Part shown: positions 51,391-51,505 of the stretch, piece by piece
Position numbering within the stretch: position 1 is the first letter of the stretch
Layout of the letters: each line of letters opens with the position of its first letter
NCBI GenBank assembly: GCA_902496125.1
Contig: CABUZU010000001.1
Span: 1 to 51,505 of the forward strand
Source: an uncultured Lachnospiraceae bacterium
GTDB taxonomy: Bacteria > Bacillota > Clostridia > Lachnospirales > Lachnospiraceae
Length of the DNA stretch: 51,505 nucleotides
Reading direction: 5' to 3'
The notes under the pieces: model-generated
The model's input: the letters and a program-made list of their open reading frames with translations, nothing else
What the model was told of the DNA's origin: nothing
Databases searched by the model: none
Position numbers and translations under genes: made by a program

Positions 51391-51505
51391 ATCAGAGTTG
51401 CTGATGAAAAAGAACAGCACAGAACCTTGATAATAAAACAATACATTCCAACCCTGAAAGATTCTAAAAGAGAATAATTCAGAACAAACGAGCATTAGTA
51501 ACAAA
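51391..51505 (+). other. rRNA operon leader (16S gene outside the window)
   Basis: The 115 bases after P2 hold no reading frame of note and resemble the transcribed leader found before 16S genes. Mature 16S sequence is not reached. The call depends on the promoters and on the position behind gyrA and tRNA-Ser. Confidence 0.6.

Overview
The window is low-GC DNA from a Gram-positive anaerobe, most probably a Lachnospiraceae-type Clostridia. The basis is strong AGGAGG ribosome sites, class C sortase and LPXTG chemistry, a DUF4446 gene beside parAB, an rpmH-rnpA-yidD-yidC-jag-mnmE-mnmG-rsmG cluster, and dnaA-dnaN-yaaA-recF-gyrB-gyrA in canonical order. It covers the chromosomal replication origin. 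No database search was run, so genus and species are not claimed.

Layout. 1-2600: a decapitated LPXTG pilin remnant, a class C sortase and an acyltransferase-3. 2650-4120: decayed DNA with a 144-bp imperfect palindrome, a TnpB relic that keeps its right-end hairpins, and a frameshifted TetR gene. 3.7-14.8 kb: one long minus-strand gene string (apbE, a 91-aa protein, mrp, a C39-like lipoprotein, proC, redoxin-like/SGNH protein, DUF4358, MBOAT, DHHW, membrane protein, homocysteine methyltransferase). Its middle looks like a surface-polymer O-acetylation module. 15-18.4 kb: D-lactate dehydrogenase and an aconitase-family hydratase. 18.4-20.1 kb: a two-gene ABC-type ATPase plus TOPRIM-like cassette, the best candidate for an undescribed defence-like system here. 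20.2-25.8 kb: toxin-antitoxin debris, a DUF2079/VanS-like/VanR-like module and a frameshifted DUF6017 plasmid-type gene, which together look like an accessory region. 25.9-29.1 kb: small regulators, a GGDEF protein, a NimA-like flavoprotein and a deleted EamA remnant. 29.1-34.8 kb: parA, parB, DUF4446, aroC, an alpha/beta hydrolase homologue without its nucleophile, and a Cys4/winged-helix-like protein. 35.1-42 kb: rsmG through rpmH. 42-44 kb: bipartite oriC. 44-51 kb: dnaN, yaaA, recF, gyrB, gyrA, tRNA-Ser(GCU) and the tandem promoters of an rRNA operon whose 16S gene lies beyond the window.

The segregation system is unusually easy to see. Six exact parS palindromes (TGTTTCACGTGAAACA) and one single-mismatch copy are spread over 12.4-32.6 kb. 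Two lie inside coding sequences, where they write V-S-R-E-T into the proteins, and two form the core of perfect-palindrome transcription terminators. The origin has at least eleven exact DnaA boxes between dnaA and dnaN, more upstream of dnaA, and a run of six CTA trinucleotides beside two boxes that matches the DnaA-trio unwinding element.

Functions, domains and active-site residues are read from the translated sequences by recognition. Regulatory calls come from direct inspection of motifs.
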